From an uncultured Eubacterium sp. (GTDB taxonomy: Bacteria > Bacillota > Clostridia > Peptostreptococcales > Anaerovoracaceae): a stretch of 22,527 nt of DNA. Each line of letters starts with the position of its first letter. The stretch's first letter is position 1. A program made the position numbers and the translations under genes. Shown piece after piece: positions 8,799-15,903 of this stretch. The notes beneath the pieces are model-generated. The model saw only the letters and a program-made list of their open reading frames with translations. It made no database searches and was not told the DNA's origin. The stretch covers positions 1 through 22,527 of the forward strand of contig URXI01000036.1 in NCBI GenBank assembly GCA_900551775.1, in the 5' to 3' direction.

Positions 8799-9401
8799 AT
8801 GAGCGAAATAGGTATATTAGGCGGCACTTTTGACCCATTTCATTTTGGTCATCTCTCCATCGCAGAAGCTGCCATCAAAGAATTTGATCTTTCAGAAGTC
8901 ATACTGCTCCCGGCAAAGGTGCAGCCTTTCAAAATCGGCAGAGAGATGGCATCGGAAGAAGACCGGGTCAACATGGTCCGCCTGATAGCTGAAGAAAATA
9001 AACAGCTTCGTGTTTCCACCATAGAAGCCTATAGCCAGCGTATTTCCTACACTTACAAAACCCTGAAGCTGCTGCAGGAGGAATATCCGGACGATAAGTT
9101 CTATTTTATTCTGGGCACAGATTCCTTTTTGACCTTAGAAGAATGGTACAAGGGGGAAGAATTGCTGCAGGAATTCGCTTTTATCATCGGTGTCCGGCCG
9201 GGATATAAGATCAGTGAGATGGAAGCAATGACGAAAAAGCTTAGAGAGAGATACAATGCAGAAATCAAGATGCTTCACAATGAAATCGTCGAAGTATCAT
9301 CGACAGAGATTAAGAACAACATCAGATCTGGAAAGAGTATAAAAAGCTTAGTTCCTTTACAGATAGAAAGGTATATCGATGAACACGGACTCTATAAATA
9401 G
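8799..9401 (+). CDS. nadD: Nicotinate-nucleotide adenylyltransferase
   Basis: This 200-residue enzyme joins nicotinate mononucleotide and ATP to form deamido-NAD, a step of NAD synthesis. The nucleotidyltransferase signature GGTFDPFHFGH covers residues 8-18, with the H15/H18 pair; the second signature SSTEIKNNIR is at 167-176. Length is normal for bacterial NadD. A short GAGGT site (8790-8794) overlaps the end of aspS. The gene overlaps yqeK by 23 bases, the widespread nadD-yqeK-rsfS order. Confidence 0.97.
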   Translation: MSEIGILGGTFDPFHFGHLSIAEAAIKEFDLSEVILLPAKVQPFKIGREMASEEDRVNMVRLIAEENKQLRVSTIEAYSQRISYTYKTLKLLQEEYPDDKFYFILGTDSFLTLEEWYKGEELLQEFAFIIGVRPGYKISEMEAMTKKLRERYNAEIKMLHNEIVEVSSTEIKNNIRSGKSIKSLVPLQIERYIDEHGLYK

Positions 9402-9960
9402 CTATATAGAAAAGAACTTTTCTGAGAAAAGAAAAGTTCATACAGAAGGAGTCAGAAAGACCGCCATCGCATTGGCTGAAAAATATGGCGCTGATGTCGA
9501 CAAGGCTGAACTTGCAGCTCTGTTCCACGATATGTATCGCGGCGTTTCAGAGGACGTGCTCAATTATTATATCAAACATCTGGATTTAGATAAAAAATAT
9601 CTGAATAACTGTAATTTGGCGCACAGTAAGATTGCAGCCGTCATCATGAAAAGAGACTATCATATTGAAGATGAGGATATCATCAATGCTGTCAGTTATC
9701 ACACGACAGGCAGGCCGGGAATGTCGCTTTTGGAGAAAGTTATCTACATTGCTGACGCCATAGAGCCAAATCGTAAATATCCCGGTGTGGATGATCTCAG
9801 AGAGGCAGCGGATCGTGATCTGGATGAGGCCTGTCTCTTATCTCTGTCAAGAACGATAGCGTTCGTGAAGGAACAAGGAAATTATCTGGATCAGGATACA
9901 CTGCTTGCCAGAGACTATTTTTTACGACTAACGCCTAGCCAGCTGAAGCTGGGGAGTTAA
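9379..9960 (+). CDS. yqeK: HD-domain diadenosine tetraphosphatase, YqeK family
   Basis: A 193-residue HD-superfamily hydrolase. YqeK proteins split diadenosine tetraphosphate (Ap4A) symmetrically into two ADP using a di-iron centre. The metal ligands expected for the family are present: H21, H50-D51 (LFHDMYRG), H82 (AHSK), H108 (YHTTG) and D126 (IADAIEP). The start ATG at 9379 lies inside nadD (23-base overlap) with AAAGG just upstream, so translation is probably coupled. Position between nadD and rsfS is the standard one. The last codons contain a small perfect hairpin (CCAGC, 9939-9943, with GCTGG, 9948-9952). Confidence 0.93.
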   Translation: MNTDSINSYIEKNFSEKRKVHTEGVRKTAIALAEKYGADVDKAELAALFHDMYRGVSEDVLNYYIKHLDLDKKYLNNCNLAHSKIAAVIMKRDYHIEDEDIINAVSYHTTGRPGMSLLEKVIYIADAIEPNRKYPGVDDLREAADRDLDEACLLSLSRTIAFVKEQGNYLDQDTLLARDYFLRLTPSQLKLGS

Positions 9961-9973
9961 AGCATAATACGAC

Positions 9974-10004
9974 CGATTGCTCTCCGGCTAAAGCCGGGCA
10001 ATCG
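9974..10004 (+). other. Strong intergenic hairpin between yqeK and rsfS
   Basis: CGATTGC (9974-9980) pairs with GCAATCG (9998-10004), and inside it CCGGC (9984-9988) pairs with GCCGG (9993-9997) around a TAAA loop. This gives 12 base pairs with a 3-base bulge (TCT). It is not followed by a run of T, so it is not a standard terminator. It could protect or process the mRNA, or be part of a repeat family. Pairing is seen directly; function is not known. Confidence 0.6.
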
Positions 10005-10012
10005 TAGCATAA

Positions 10013-10051
10013 GGTCTGCCTAGCTGCTCACGTAGTTCGCAGGGCAGAACC
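10013..10051 (+). other. Second intergenic hairpin upstream of the rsfS ribosome binding site
   Basis: GGTCTGCC (10013-10020) pairs with GGCAGAACC (10043-10051) with one bulged A at 10048, and an inner CTGC/GCAG pair (10024-10027 with 10039-10042) extends it. It ends 3 bases before the AAGGAGAG site of rsfS (10055-10062), so folding could affect rsfS translation. It contains GTCTGC and CTCACGTA, which also occur in the element at 14689-14832. Not a T-box: it is too short and lacks the TGGNACC core. Confidence 0.45.
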
Positions 10052-10067
10052 ATTAAGGAGAGATTGA

Positions 10068-10409
10068 ATGGATAATAAAAGTTTTGCATTGCTGGCAGCC
10101 AGACTGCTGGATAATAAGAAGGCGACAGATGTCGTCGTCATAGATATCATGGAGAAATCGTCTTTTGCCGACTACCTCGTCATTGCATCTGGAAGCTCTG
10201 AAAGACAAGTGAACACTCTTGTAGATGAGGTGGAAGAGCAATTTGCTAAAGAAGGACTTTTAGTAAAGAGTATTGAGGGAAAGAATTCAGGATGGATACT
10301 CATGGACTTTGGCGATGTGATCGTCAACATCTTTACCAAAGAGATGAGAGAAAAATATAATATCGAAAAGGTGTGGGGAGACTGCAGCTTTTTAGATGTG
10401 GAGGAGTAA
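10068..10409 (+). CDS. rsfS: Ribosomal silencing factor RsfS
   Basis: A 113-residue protein of the RsfS/Iojap family. It binds ribosomal protein uL14 on the 50S subunit and blocks joining with 30S when nutrients run low. The family pattern is clear: VVVIDIMEKSSFADYLVIAS in the first half and GWILMDFGDVIVNIF in the second. Length is normal. The AAGGAGAG site (10055-10062) precedes the ATG. The gene stands in the standard nadD-yqeK-rsfS order, with leuS starting 10 bases after its stop. Confidence 0.96.
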   Translation: MDNKSFALLAARLLDNKKATDVVVIDIMEKSSFADYLVIASGSSERQVNTLVDEVEEQFAKEGLLVKSIEGKNSGWILMDFGDVIVNIFTKEMREKYNIEKVWGDCSFLDVEE

Positions 10410-10419
10410 GAAAAGCGAT

Positions 10420-12888
10420 ATGAACGAAAAGTATAATTTTAAAGCGATCGAAGAAAAATGGCAGAAATACTGGAAAGAGAATGACTGTTTTAAAACAGTA
10501 GAAGATACGAGTAAAGAAAAATATTATGTACTCGAAATGTTCCCATATCCATCAGGAAAGCTGCACATGGGGCATGTGAGAAACTACTCCATCGGTGACG
10601 TCGTAGCGAGATGCAAGAAGATGCAGGGATATAACGTACTGCATCCGATGGGATTCGACTCTTTTGGCCTGCCGGCGGAAAACGCGGCTATCAAACACGG
10701 CGTAGAACCGAGCAAGTGGACTTGGGAAAACATACACGAGATGGAAAACCAGCTGGATCAGCTGGGGCTTTCCTATGACTGGGACAGAGAAGTGCAGACC
10801 TGCAACCCGGATTATTATAAGTGGATGCAGTGGATCTTCATTCAGTTCTACAACAAAGGACTGGCCTACAAAAAAGAAAATCCGGTCAACTGGTGTCCGA
10901 GCTGTCAGACGGTACTCGCCAATGAACAGGTCGTTGACGGCTGCTGTGAAAGATGTAAAACGCCAGTAGGAAAGAAAAATCTTTCTCAGTGGTACTTCAA
11001 AATCACTGATTATGCAGAAAGACTGCTGGACAATCTGGATACTCTCGATGGATGGCCTGCCAAAGTCAAAACCATGCAGAGAAACTGGATTGGAAAATCC
11101 ATCGGCGCCGAAATTGATTTCAAAATCGACGAAACTGATAAGCTGATGAAAGTGTTCACAACCCGCGCAGACACGCTGTTCGGCGTAACCTATATGGTTA
11201 TGGCGCCAGAACACCCTTATGTGATGGATCTGGTGAAAGATACGGAATATGAGAAGCCTGTACTGGACTACCTCGATAGAGTGCAGCACATGAACGACAT
11301 CGAGAGAACCTCCACGACCAACGAAAAGACAGGCGTCTTCATCGGCAGATATGCTGTGAATCCAGTCAATGGAAAGAAGGTTCCGATCTTTATCTCCGAC
11401 TATGTACTGATGGGATATGGAACTGGAGCCATCATGGCTGTACCGGCACATGACCAGAGGGACTTTGATTTTGCGAAGAAATTCGACCTGGAAATCATAC
11501 CTGTTGTCAACTCCGAAGACCCGGAAGTCGACGTCAACAACCTGAAAGAAGCTTTTGATGCTGAGGGCACCATGATCAACTCTGGCAAGTTTGACGGACT
11601 CAATAATCGAAAAGCCATCGCCGCCATGATCGACTGGCTGGAAGAAGAGGGCATCGGTACAAAGACTGTCAACTACAGACTGCGTGACTGGCTGATCTCC
11701 AGACAGAGATATTGGGGGACGCCGATTCCGATGATTTACTGTGAGGAATGCGGCTGGGTGCCAGAAAAAGAAGAGAACCTGCCGGTAATGCTGCCGACTG
11801 ATGTCGAGTTTACAGGCAAGGGGGAATCACCGCTGACAACATCAAAGACTTTTGCAGAGTGCACCTGTCCGAAATGCGGCAAGAAAGCGAGCCGCGAGAT
11901 GGATACCATGGATACCTTCCTGGATTCTTCCTGGTATTTCCTCAGATACTGTGATCCAAAGAACGAAGATGCTATCTTTGATAAGGAAAAAGCTGATTAC
12001 TGGATGAACGTCGATCAATATATCGGCGGAGTTGAACATGCAATTCTTCATCTGATGTACGCAAGATTTTTCCAAATGGCACTGCACGACCTGGGATTGG
12101 TGAAAGACGAGGAACCGTTTAAAAACCTTCTGACCCAGGGAATGGTGAACAAAGATGGAAAAAAGATGAGCAAGTCTCTGGGCAACGTTGTCAGCCCGGA
12201 AGAAATCATCAAAAAATACGGAGCTGATACAGCAAGATTATTCATTCTGTTCGCAGCACCGCCAGAAAGAGAACTGGACTGGTCCGATGCAGGAGTAGAG
12301 GGCAGCTACAGATTCCTCAACAGAGTATACCGTCTGGTCAGCGATTTCAGTCAGAATTACCAGGGTGAGACCGATTATGAAATCAAGTCAGATGCAGACA
12401 AAGAATTGAACTATGTACTTAACACTACCATAAAGAAAGTAACTGAGGACGTAGGGGGAAGATTCAGCTTCAATACTGCAATCAGTTCTATTATGGAATT
12501 AGTTAATGAATTGTATAAATATAAAGAATTGGAAGAAGCAAACCAGGCCTTCATGAAAAAGGCAATTGATACAGTTGTAATGATCCTTTCACCATTTGCA
12601 CCTCATATCTGTGAGGAAATGTGGGAAGCCCTTGGATATGACCAATCACTGACTGCTGTCTCATGGCCGTCTTATGATGAAGACGCGCTGGTCAGAGATA
12701 CAGTTGAAATTGTCATTCAGATAAACGGAAAAGTGAAAGAAAAATTAAACGTTGCAAATAATCTCAGCAGAGAAGATCTGGAAAAAATTGCTCTTTCCAA
12801 TGACAAAGTACAAGCTTTGACAGAGGGAAAGAACGTGGTAAAAGTCATCGCTGTCCCTGGCAAGCTTGTAAATATCGTTATAAAGTAA
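10420..12888 (+). CDS. leuS: Leucyl-tRNA synthetase
   Basis: A class I synthetase (822 residues) that charges tRNA-Leu and edits misacylated norvaline or isoleucine. The ATP-binding HMGH is at residues 49-52 and KMSKS at 582-586. A zinc-ribbon-like set of cysteines lies at C159, C162, C175/C176 and C179. The CP1 editing domain (about 220-420) carries TTRADTLFG and GTGAIMAVPAHD (from 334). I chose the ATG at 10420, which gives the family opening MNEKYNFKAIEEKWQ; an in-frame GTG at 10396 would lie inside rsfS and has no ribosome binding site. GAGGAG (10401-10406) is 13 bases upstream, a rather long spacing. No T-box leader is present, although leuS genes of Firmicutes often have one. Confidence 0.98.
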   Translation: MNEKYNFKAIEEKWQKYWKENDCFKTVEDTSKEKYYVLEMFPYPSGKLHMGHVRNYSIGDVVARCKKMQGYNVLHPMGFDSFGLPAENAAIKHGVEPSKWTWENIHEMENQLDQLGLSYDWDREVQTCNPDYYKWMQWIFIQFYNKGLAYKKENPVNWCPSCQTVLANEQVVDGCCERCKTPVGKKNLSQWYFKITDYAERLLDNLDTLDGWPAKVKTMQRNWIGKSIGAEIDFKIDETDKLMKVFTTRADTLFGVTYMVMAPEHPYVMDLVKDTEYEKPVLDYLDRVQHMNDIERTSTTNEKTGVFIGRYAVNPVNGKKVPIFISDYVLMGYGTGAIMAVPAHDQRDFDFAKKFDLEIIPVVNSEDPEVDVNNLKEAFDAEGTMINSGKFDGLNNRKAIAAMIDWLEEEGIGTKTVNYRLRDWLISRQRYWGTPIPMIYCEECGWVPEKEENLPVMLPTDVEFTGKGESPLTTSKTFAECTCPKCGKKASREMDTMDTFLDSSWYFLRYCDPKNEDAIFDKEKADYWMNVDQYIGGVEHAILHLMYARFFQMALHDLGLVKDEEPFKNLLTQGMVNKDGKKMSKSLGNVVSPEEIIKKYGADTARLFILFAAPPERELDWSDAGVEGSYRFLNRVYRLVSDFSQNYQGETDYEIKSDADKELNYVLNTTIKKVTEDVGGRFSFNTAISSIMELVNELYKYKELEEANQAFMKKAIDTVVMILSPFAPHICEEMWEALGYDQSLTAVSWPSYDEDALVRDTVEIVIQINGKVKEKLNVANNLSREDLEKIALSNDKVQALTEGKNVVKVIAVPGKLVNIVIK

Positions 12889-12898
12889 AGGGGAGAAC

Positions 12899-14689
12899 AT
12901 GAGAGATTACAATAGCAAAAAGCCACCTATAAAAAAGGCGGCAGTTAAGAAACCACCGACAAAGGAAGTACCGGCTAAACAGAAAACCGTCAATAAGATA
13001 CTTCCAAAGAAAAATCCTGCAAAGCAGGGCAAGAAAGCAGACAATCTAAAGGTAATACCCATTGGAGGACTTAACGAAATCGGTAAGAATCTGACGGTAT
13101 TAGAATATAAAGATCAGATGATTCTCATCGACTGTGGTATGACGTTCCCGGAAGACGAAATGTACGGAATCGACGTTGTCATTCCTGATTTCAGCTATCT
13201 GGTGAAAAACGCCCACAAGATTTTAGGCGTTGTCATTACCCATGGACACGAAGACCATATCGGAGCTGTTCCATACCTGCTGAAGCAGATCAATGTTCCG
13301 ATTTACGGCACCAGGCTTCCTCTGGGGCTGATTGAAAACAAGTTAAAGGAACATGGTTTAAAGGCCAAATTGAACACCATCAAAGCGGGAGATAAGTTCA
13401 AACTGGGAGAATTCAAAATCGAAGCAATTAGGACGACCCACTCCATCGCTGATGCCATCTGCCTGTATATTCAGACACCAGTGGCATCCATATTTCACAC
13501 AGGTGACTTCAAAATTGACTACACCCCTATCGACGGGGAGCCCATTGACCTGGCTAAGTTTGCTGAAATCGGCAGACGTGGCATAGATTTGATGATGGCG
13601 GACAGCACCAATGCCCTCCGAAAAGGTTACACTGCTTCTGAAAAAGTAGTAGGGCAGACATTGGACGGAATATTCCGTGAAGCGAAGAATAGAATTTTGA
13701 TTGCAACTTTCTCTTCTAACGTTCACAGAGTACAAAAAATTATAGAGCTGGCCGTAAAATATGGCAGAAAAGTAGCTGTCTCCGGACGAAGCATGGAAAA
13801 TGTCGTAACCCTCGCCATTGAGCTTGGGTATCTGAACATTCCCGCCGGCGCCTATGTTGAACTGAACAAGACGAGAAATATTCCGGATAACGAACTGGTC
13901 ATCATCACGACAGGGAGCCAGGGAGAGCCGATGTCGGCGTTGTCGAGAATGGCAAACAACGAGCATCGGAACGTGAAACTGAAAAAGGGTGACATGGTCA
14001 TTCTCTCATCTTCACCTGTTCCGGGAAATGAAAAGACAGTATCCAGCGTGGTGAACAAATTGTTCGAAAAAGAAGTCGAAGTCATCTACAACGATATCGC
14101 AGATATCCACGTATCCGGCCACGCCTGCCAGGAAGAATTGAAATTGATCCACACTTTGATCAAACCAAAGTTCTTCATGCCAGTTCACGGTGAATACAGG
14201 CATCTGGTACAGCATTCCGTTATCGCAGAAAGTATCGGTATGAGAAAGGACAGAATCTTTATTTTGTCTAACGGCGACCAGCTGTCAATAGATAAACGAA
14301 ATGCTGTTAAGTTCCACAACGTTGTCAACGCCGATGATATCCTGGTAGACGGACTTGGCGTGGGCGATGTCGGAAATATCGTATTGCGTGACAGGAAATT
14401 GCTCTCAGAATCTGGTCTGATCATCGTCGTTTCTGCTATTGACAGAGCTTCCGGTGAAATCATCTCCGGTCCTGACATCGTATCCAGAGGATTTGTCTAC
14501 GTGAGAGAAAACGAAGATCTGATCAATGATGCCAAAAAGATTGCGCATCAGGCATTGGAAGACAGTCTGGAGGCCGGCAACAGAGATTGGAGCGGCATCA
14601 AGAACAGTGTCAGAGAAGAACTGCGCAAGTTCATCTTTAAAAAGACCAAGAGAAATCCGATTATTTTACCGATATTCCTAGACGTATAA
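12899..14689 (+). CDS. rnjA: Ribonuclease J
   Basis: A 596-residue metallo-beta-lactamase/beta-CASP RNase that acts as both 5'-3' exonuclease and endonuclease in mRNA decay and rRNA maturation. Metal-binding motifs are HGHEDH (115-120), H200 and D203 (HTGDF), and later SGHA with H408 and PVHG with H430. The catalytic region begins near residue 50 (KVIPIGGLNEIGKN). Before it lies a tail of about 48 residues very rich in Lys and Pro, absent from the Bacillus enzymes (about 555 residues). The start is firm: AAGGGGAG (12888-12895) precedes the ATG and no other in-frame ATG comes before residue 81. The tail could bind RNA or the ribosome; that is inference. The next gene is of the YlbF family, another RNA-decay-linked protein. 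Confidence 0.95.
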   Translation: MRDYNSKKPPIKKAAVKKPPTKEVPAKQKTVNKILPKKNPAKQGKKADNLKVIPIGGLNEIGKNLTVLEYKDQMILIDCGMTFPEDEMYGIDVVIPDFSYLVKNAHKILGVVITHGHEDHIGAVPYLLKQINVPIYGTRLPLGLIENKLKEHGLKAKLNTIKAGDKFKLGEFKIEAIRTTHSIADAICLYIQTPVASIFHTGDFKIDYTPIDGEPIDLAKFAEIGRRGIDLMMADSTNALRKGYTASEKVVGQTLDGIFREAKNRILIATFSSNVHRVQKIIELAVKYGRKVAVSGRSMENVVTLAIELGYLNIPAGAYVELNKTRNIPDNELVIITTGSQGEPMSALSRMANNEHRNVKLKKGDMVILSSSPVPGNEKTVSSVVNKLFEKEVEVIYNDIADIHVSGHACQEELKLIHTLIKPKFFMPVHGEYRHLVQHSVIAESIGMRKDRIFILSNGDQLSIDKRNAVKFHNVVNADDILVDGLGVGDVGNIVLRDRKLLSESGLIIVVSAIDRASGEIISGPDIVSRGFVYVRENEDLINDAKKIAHQALEDSLEAGNRDWSGIKNSVREELRKFIFKKTKRNPIILPIFLDV

Positions 14690-14832
14690 ATTGCTTGTCT
14701 TTTTCGTCTCTGGCTTTGTTGTCTGCGCGACTTCGTTTCTCACGTACTATAGCGTTTCTCACGTACTATAGGTACGCTCCGAGACTCAGCCACTTGACTC
14801 CTTGCCAGAGACAGAAAAATCCATGCGCAATT
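14689..14832. repeat. Imperfect inverted-repeat element between rnjA and the ylbF-like gene
   Basis: The gap is bounded by an inverted repeat. The left arm has AATTGC (14689-14694), then TTTTTC followed by GTCTCTGGC (14706-14714). The right arm has GCCAGAGAC (14804-14812), then AGAAAAA and finally GCAATT (14827-14832). The inner arms pair over 15 bases with a single bulge, and the outer hexamers match perfectly. The whole could fold into a long stem around about 89 bases, or be a small non-autonomous mobile element with terminal repeats. No open reading frame of note and no T-run lie within it, so it is not a standard terminator. No clear target duplication is visible. Confidence 0.55.
14734..14771 (+). 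repeat. Perfect 19-base tandem duplication inside the inverted-repeat element
   Basis: The unit CGTTTCTCACGTACTATAG occurs twice with no gap (14734-14752 and 14753-14771). After the second copy, GTACG (14772-14776) can pair with CGTAC of copy two (14762-14766, loop TATAG) or with CGTAC of copy one (14743-14747), giving two rival hairpins. Confidence 0.9.
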
Positions 14833-14858
14833 GAGAATCAGAAAATAGGAGGTACAAC

Positions 14859-15197
14859 ATGAATGTATATGATCAGGCTCACGGGCTGGCAGCAGCCATC
14901 AGAGAGTCAGAAGAATTTAAACAATACGATCAGCTGAAAAAGGTCGTCGACCAGAACGAAGAATTGTCGAAGATGATCAAAGACTTTCAATCCAAGCAAT
15001 TCGAGGCGCAGGCAAAACAGATGATGGGCGAGGAATCTGCACCGGATATGACCCAGCAGATCCAAAACTTATATCAGATTATCATGAAAGATCCTATGGC
15101 CGCACAGTATATGCAGGCAGAAATGAGGTTTTCCCTCATGATGAATGACGTATACAAGATTCTCGGCGAAGTAATGGGACTTGGCAACATGGGATAA
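14859..15197 (+). CDS. YlbF/YmcA family protein
   Basis: A 112-residue, mostly helical, acidic protein with the YlbF/YmcA family pattern (N-terminal VYDQAHGLAAAIRESEEF and a middle segment DFQSKQFEAQAKQMMGEE). In Bacillus subtilis YlbF, YmcA and YaaT form the Y-complex, an iron-sulfur protein set that guides RNase Y in mRNA processing and affects competence and sporulation. The cysteines that bind the cluster there are missing: this protein has no Cys at all. It is therefore a YlbF-like homologue whose exact role is open. AGGAGGT (14847-14853) is a near-perfect ribosome binding site. It follows RNase J, which supports a link to RNA turnover. Its last codons contain the -35 box of the efp promoter. 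Confidence 0.8.
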   Translation: MNVYDQAHGLAAAIRESEEFKQYDQLKKVVDQNEELSKMIKDFQSKQFEAQAKQMMGEESAPDMTQQIQNLYQIIMKDPMAAQYMQAEMRFSLMMNDVYKILGEVMGLGNMG

Positions 15198-15209
15198 ATT
15201 TGGTATAAT
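15181..15209 (+). promoter_or_regulatory. Sigma-A-type promoter for efp
   Basis: TTGGCA (15181-15186) and TATAAT (15204-15209) are separated by exactly 17 bases, with a TG extension just before the -10 box. The -35 box lies inside the last codons of the ylbF-like gene. Transcription should begin near 15216, about 60 bases before efp. This is the best promoter seen in the window. Confidence 0.8.
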
Positions 15210-15278
15210 ACTTTTATCAGTAGATGTACTATCGTGCAGAAAAATACAATATAAACTAAAGAAAGTGAGAATAGACCG

Positions 15279-15839
15279 ATGATTACAGCAGGTGATTTTA
15301 GAAAAGGAATGACATTTCAGATTAATGGAGAACCTCATGTCGTGCTTGATTTCCAGCATGTAAAGCCAGGAAAAGGAGCCGCTTTCGTAAGAACGAAATA
15401 CAAGAACATCATTACGGGAGCAACGAGAGAAGAAGCATTCAACCCGAGTGATAAATTCGAAAATGCACATATCGAAACAAAGGTGATGCAGTACCTTTAT
15501 AACGATGGAGAGCTCTATTATTTCATGGACAATGAGACCTTTGAGCAGGTTCCAATCGGTCAGGATATGGTTGAAGACGCAATCAAATTCCTGAAGGAAA
15601 ATGATGAAGCCACAATCAAATTTTGCCAGGAGAAGCCATTCATCGTAGAAGCGCCAAACTTTGTCGATCTGGTTGTCATAGAGACCGAGCCGGGCGTCAA
15701 GGGCGATACTGCTACAAACGTTACAAAGGCTGCTACAGTAGAAACCGGAGCGGTCGTACAAGTTCCTATCTTCATTGAAGAAGGCGAAAAAATTCAGATT
15801 GATACCAGAACTGGTGATTATCTGGGAAGATCCAAATAA
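15279..15839 (+). CDS. efp: Translation elongation factor P
   Basis: A 186-residue three-domain protein that binds between the P and E sites of the ribosome and speeds peptide bond formation at polyproline stretches. The domain I loop KPGKGAAF (29-36) puts K32 at the tip, where Bacillus EF-P carries 5-aminopentanol; whether this organism modifies it cannot be told, as no modifying enzyme is in the window. The C-terminal EF-P signature segment (about 150-182, ending RTGDYLGRSK) is present. The ribosome binding site is weak (GAAAGTGAG, 15261-15269). The gene has its own promoter upstream and a hairpin downstream, so it is probably transcribed partly alone. Confidence 0.98.
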   Translation: MITAGDFRKGMTFQINGEPHVVLDFQHVKPGKGAAFVRTKYKNIITGATREEAFNPSDKFENAHIETKVMQYLYNDGELYYFMDNETFEQVPIGQDMVEDAIKFLKENDEATIKFCQEKPFIVEAPNFVDLVVIETEPGVKGDTATNVTKAATVETGAVVQVPIFIEEGEKIQIDTRTGDYLGRSK

Positions 15840-15858
15840 ACGAATATGCTAGACCGAG

Positions 15859-15882
15859 AAGGGACGTATTTTTGCGTCCCTT
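15859..15882 (+). terminator. Possible rho-independent terminator after efp
   Basis: AAGGGACG (15859-15866) pairs with CGTCCCTT (15875-15882) around an 8-base loop. Only three T follow the GC stem before A and G appear, so termination is likely partial; mltG may receive read-through, since no clear separate promoter is visible in the remaining 20 bases. Confidence 0.55.
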
Positions 15883-15903
15883 TAGAAATATATGAGGTAA
15901 GAT

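Noticed and set aside
10041..10058. A T-box-like AGGGCAGAACC before rsfS
   Set aside because: The T-box core is AGGGTGGNACC; the central bases differ, the gap is only 107 bases, and rsfS is not a usual T-box target.
10396..10419. GTG at 10396 as the leuS start
   Set aside because: It lies within rsfS with no ribosome binding site; ATG 10420 gives the normal family N-terminus.
10552..11451. A 299-codon open frame on the minus strand opposite leuS
   Set aside because: It lies wholly within a certain leuS gene, has no ribosome binding site I can see and reads like an antisense shadow with no recognisable family.
13358..13966. A 202-codon minus-strand frame opposite rnjA, and a similar 201-codon one opposite aspS (7804-8409)
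   Set aside because: Both are antisense to conserved catalytic regions of the sense genes and show no protein family features.
15069..15761. A 230-codon minus-strand frame across the ylbF-efp junction
   Set aside because: It covers a promoter and most of efp in antisense; the Phe/Cys/His-rich translation is typical of a shadow.
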